DNA from: Iphinoe sp. HA4291-MV1
GTDB lineage: Bacteria; Cyanobacteriota; Cyanobacteriia; Cyanobacteriales; Nostocaceae
Length of the DNA: 64,000 nucleotides
Assembly: GCA_019359415.1 (NCBI GenBank)
Contig: JAHHHH010000013.1
Span: 54,052 to 118,051, forward strand
Direction of reading: 5' to 3'
Program-made: the position numbers and the translations under genes
In this document: positions 63,900-64,000 of the stretch, one piece after another
Layout of the letters: each line of letters begins with the position of its first letter
Position numbering within the stretch: the stretch's first letter is position 1
Notes under the pieces: model-generated
What the model was told of the DNA's origin: nothing
Databases searched by the model: none
The model's input: only the letters and a program-made list of their open reading frames with translations

Positions 63900-64000
63900 A
63901 AGGCTTACCATTGGGGCATTCTGGCGGATTGTATACAATCCGCCAGAATGCCCGTATCATCTGCGTTTTGAGCAATAGGGTTGTAGATGAGTTCTCCTGC
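63877..64000. mobile_element. MITE-like element A, copy 2 (partial, runs off the window)
   Basis: 124 bp identical to the reverse complement of 33172-33295, beginning with the terminal repeat CAGTAGACCGAAAA and including the 40-bp palindrome (63914-63953). The other end lies beyond the window. Orientation is opposite to copy 1. Confidence 0.9.

Overview
The window comes from the chromosome of a cyanobacterium, most likely a filamentous heterocystous (Nostocales-type) one. Evidence: HIP1 octamers (GCGATCGC) occur throughout; phycobilisome genes are present (nblA, an nblB-like HEAT protein, a CpcS/CpeS-family bilin lyase); the order rplS-trnW-secE-nusG-rplK-rplA-rplJ-rplL and the cluster asd-dapA-rnj are typical; and intergenic regions carry the short tandem heptamers and dispersed repeats common in that group. 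Species was not determined.

Layout. 0.9-5.1 kb: lysine/threonine precursor genes asd and dapA, then RNase J. 5.9-9.2 kb: pdhB, two broken toxin genes (RelE-like, HicA-like), an XRE regulator with an AT-hook-like tail, and hemB. 9.8-12 kb: a DUF4870 membrane protein and prfC. 12.4-16.9 kb (minus strand): the ribosomal protein/secE/nusG operon with tRNA-Trp and an L10 leader/attenuator split by repeats. 17-20.6 kb: FHA-PrsW fusion, GNAT, RHH protein and map. 20.7-25.6 kb: an RND efflux pump and its adaptor. 26.5-30 kb: bilin lyase, Uma2 nuclease, SLH-OprB porin. 30.6-37.6 kb: exported proteins, including two PEP-CTERM paralogs and a protein with fifteen 13-residue Pro/Gly repeats, plus an oxidoreductase pseudogene. 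37.7-42.6 kb: ilvD, tenA and three pentapeptide-repeat proteins. 42.8-46 kb: M42 peptidase, CBS protein, nblB-like gene and nblA. 46.5-49.8 kb: Ser/Thr kinase, SmtB-like metal sensor, DUF2103 and clpS. 50-52.5 kb: a TnpB element and a foreign-looking SDR/MRJP remnant. 52.6-64 kb: FAD oxidoreductase, nitroreductase-like protein, two alpha/beta hydrolases, Yip1, DM13 and SDR proteins, a 45-residue membrane protein and a thioesterase.

The most striking observation is small non-autonomous elements (MITE-like) landing inside or at the ends of genes. Three unrelated families can be delimited to the base from inverted ends and target duplications. Family A (212 bp, 14-bp ends, 5-bp duplication AAATT) interrupts an oxidoreductase gene at 33.1 kb; an identical inverted copy begins at 63.877 kb, where it supplies the last codons and the stop of a thioesterase. 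Family B (115 bp, TA duplication) sits in frame in an SDR gene and adds a single UGA followed at once by an AUG. Family C (123 bp, 6-bp duplication AACTTT) sits in frame and without a stop near the C terminus of a hydrolase, adding 43 codons. No CRISPR array, rRNA gene or prophage was seen.
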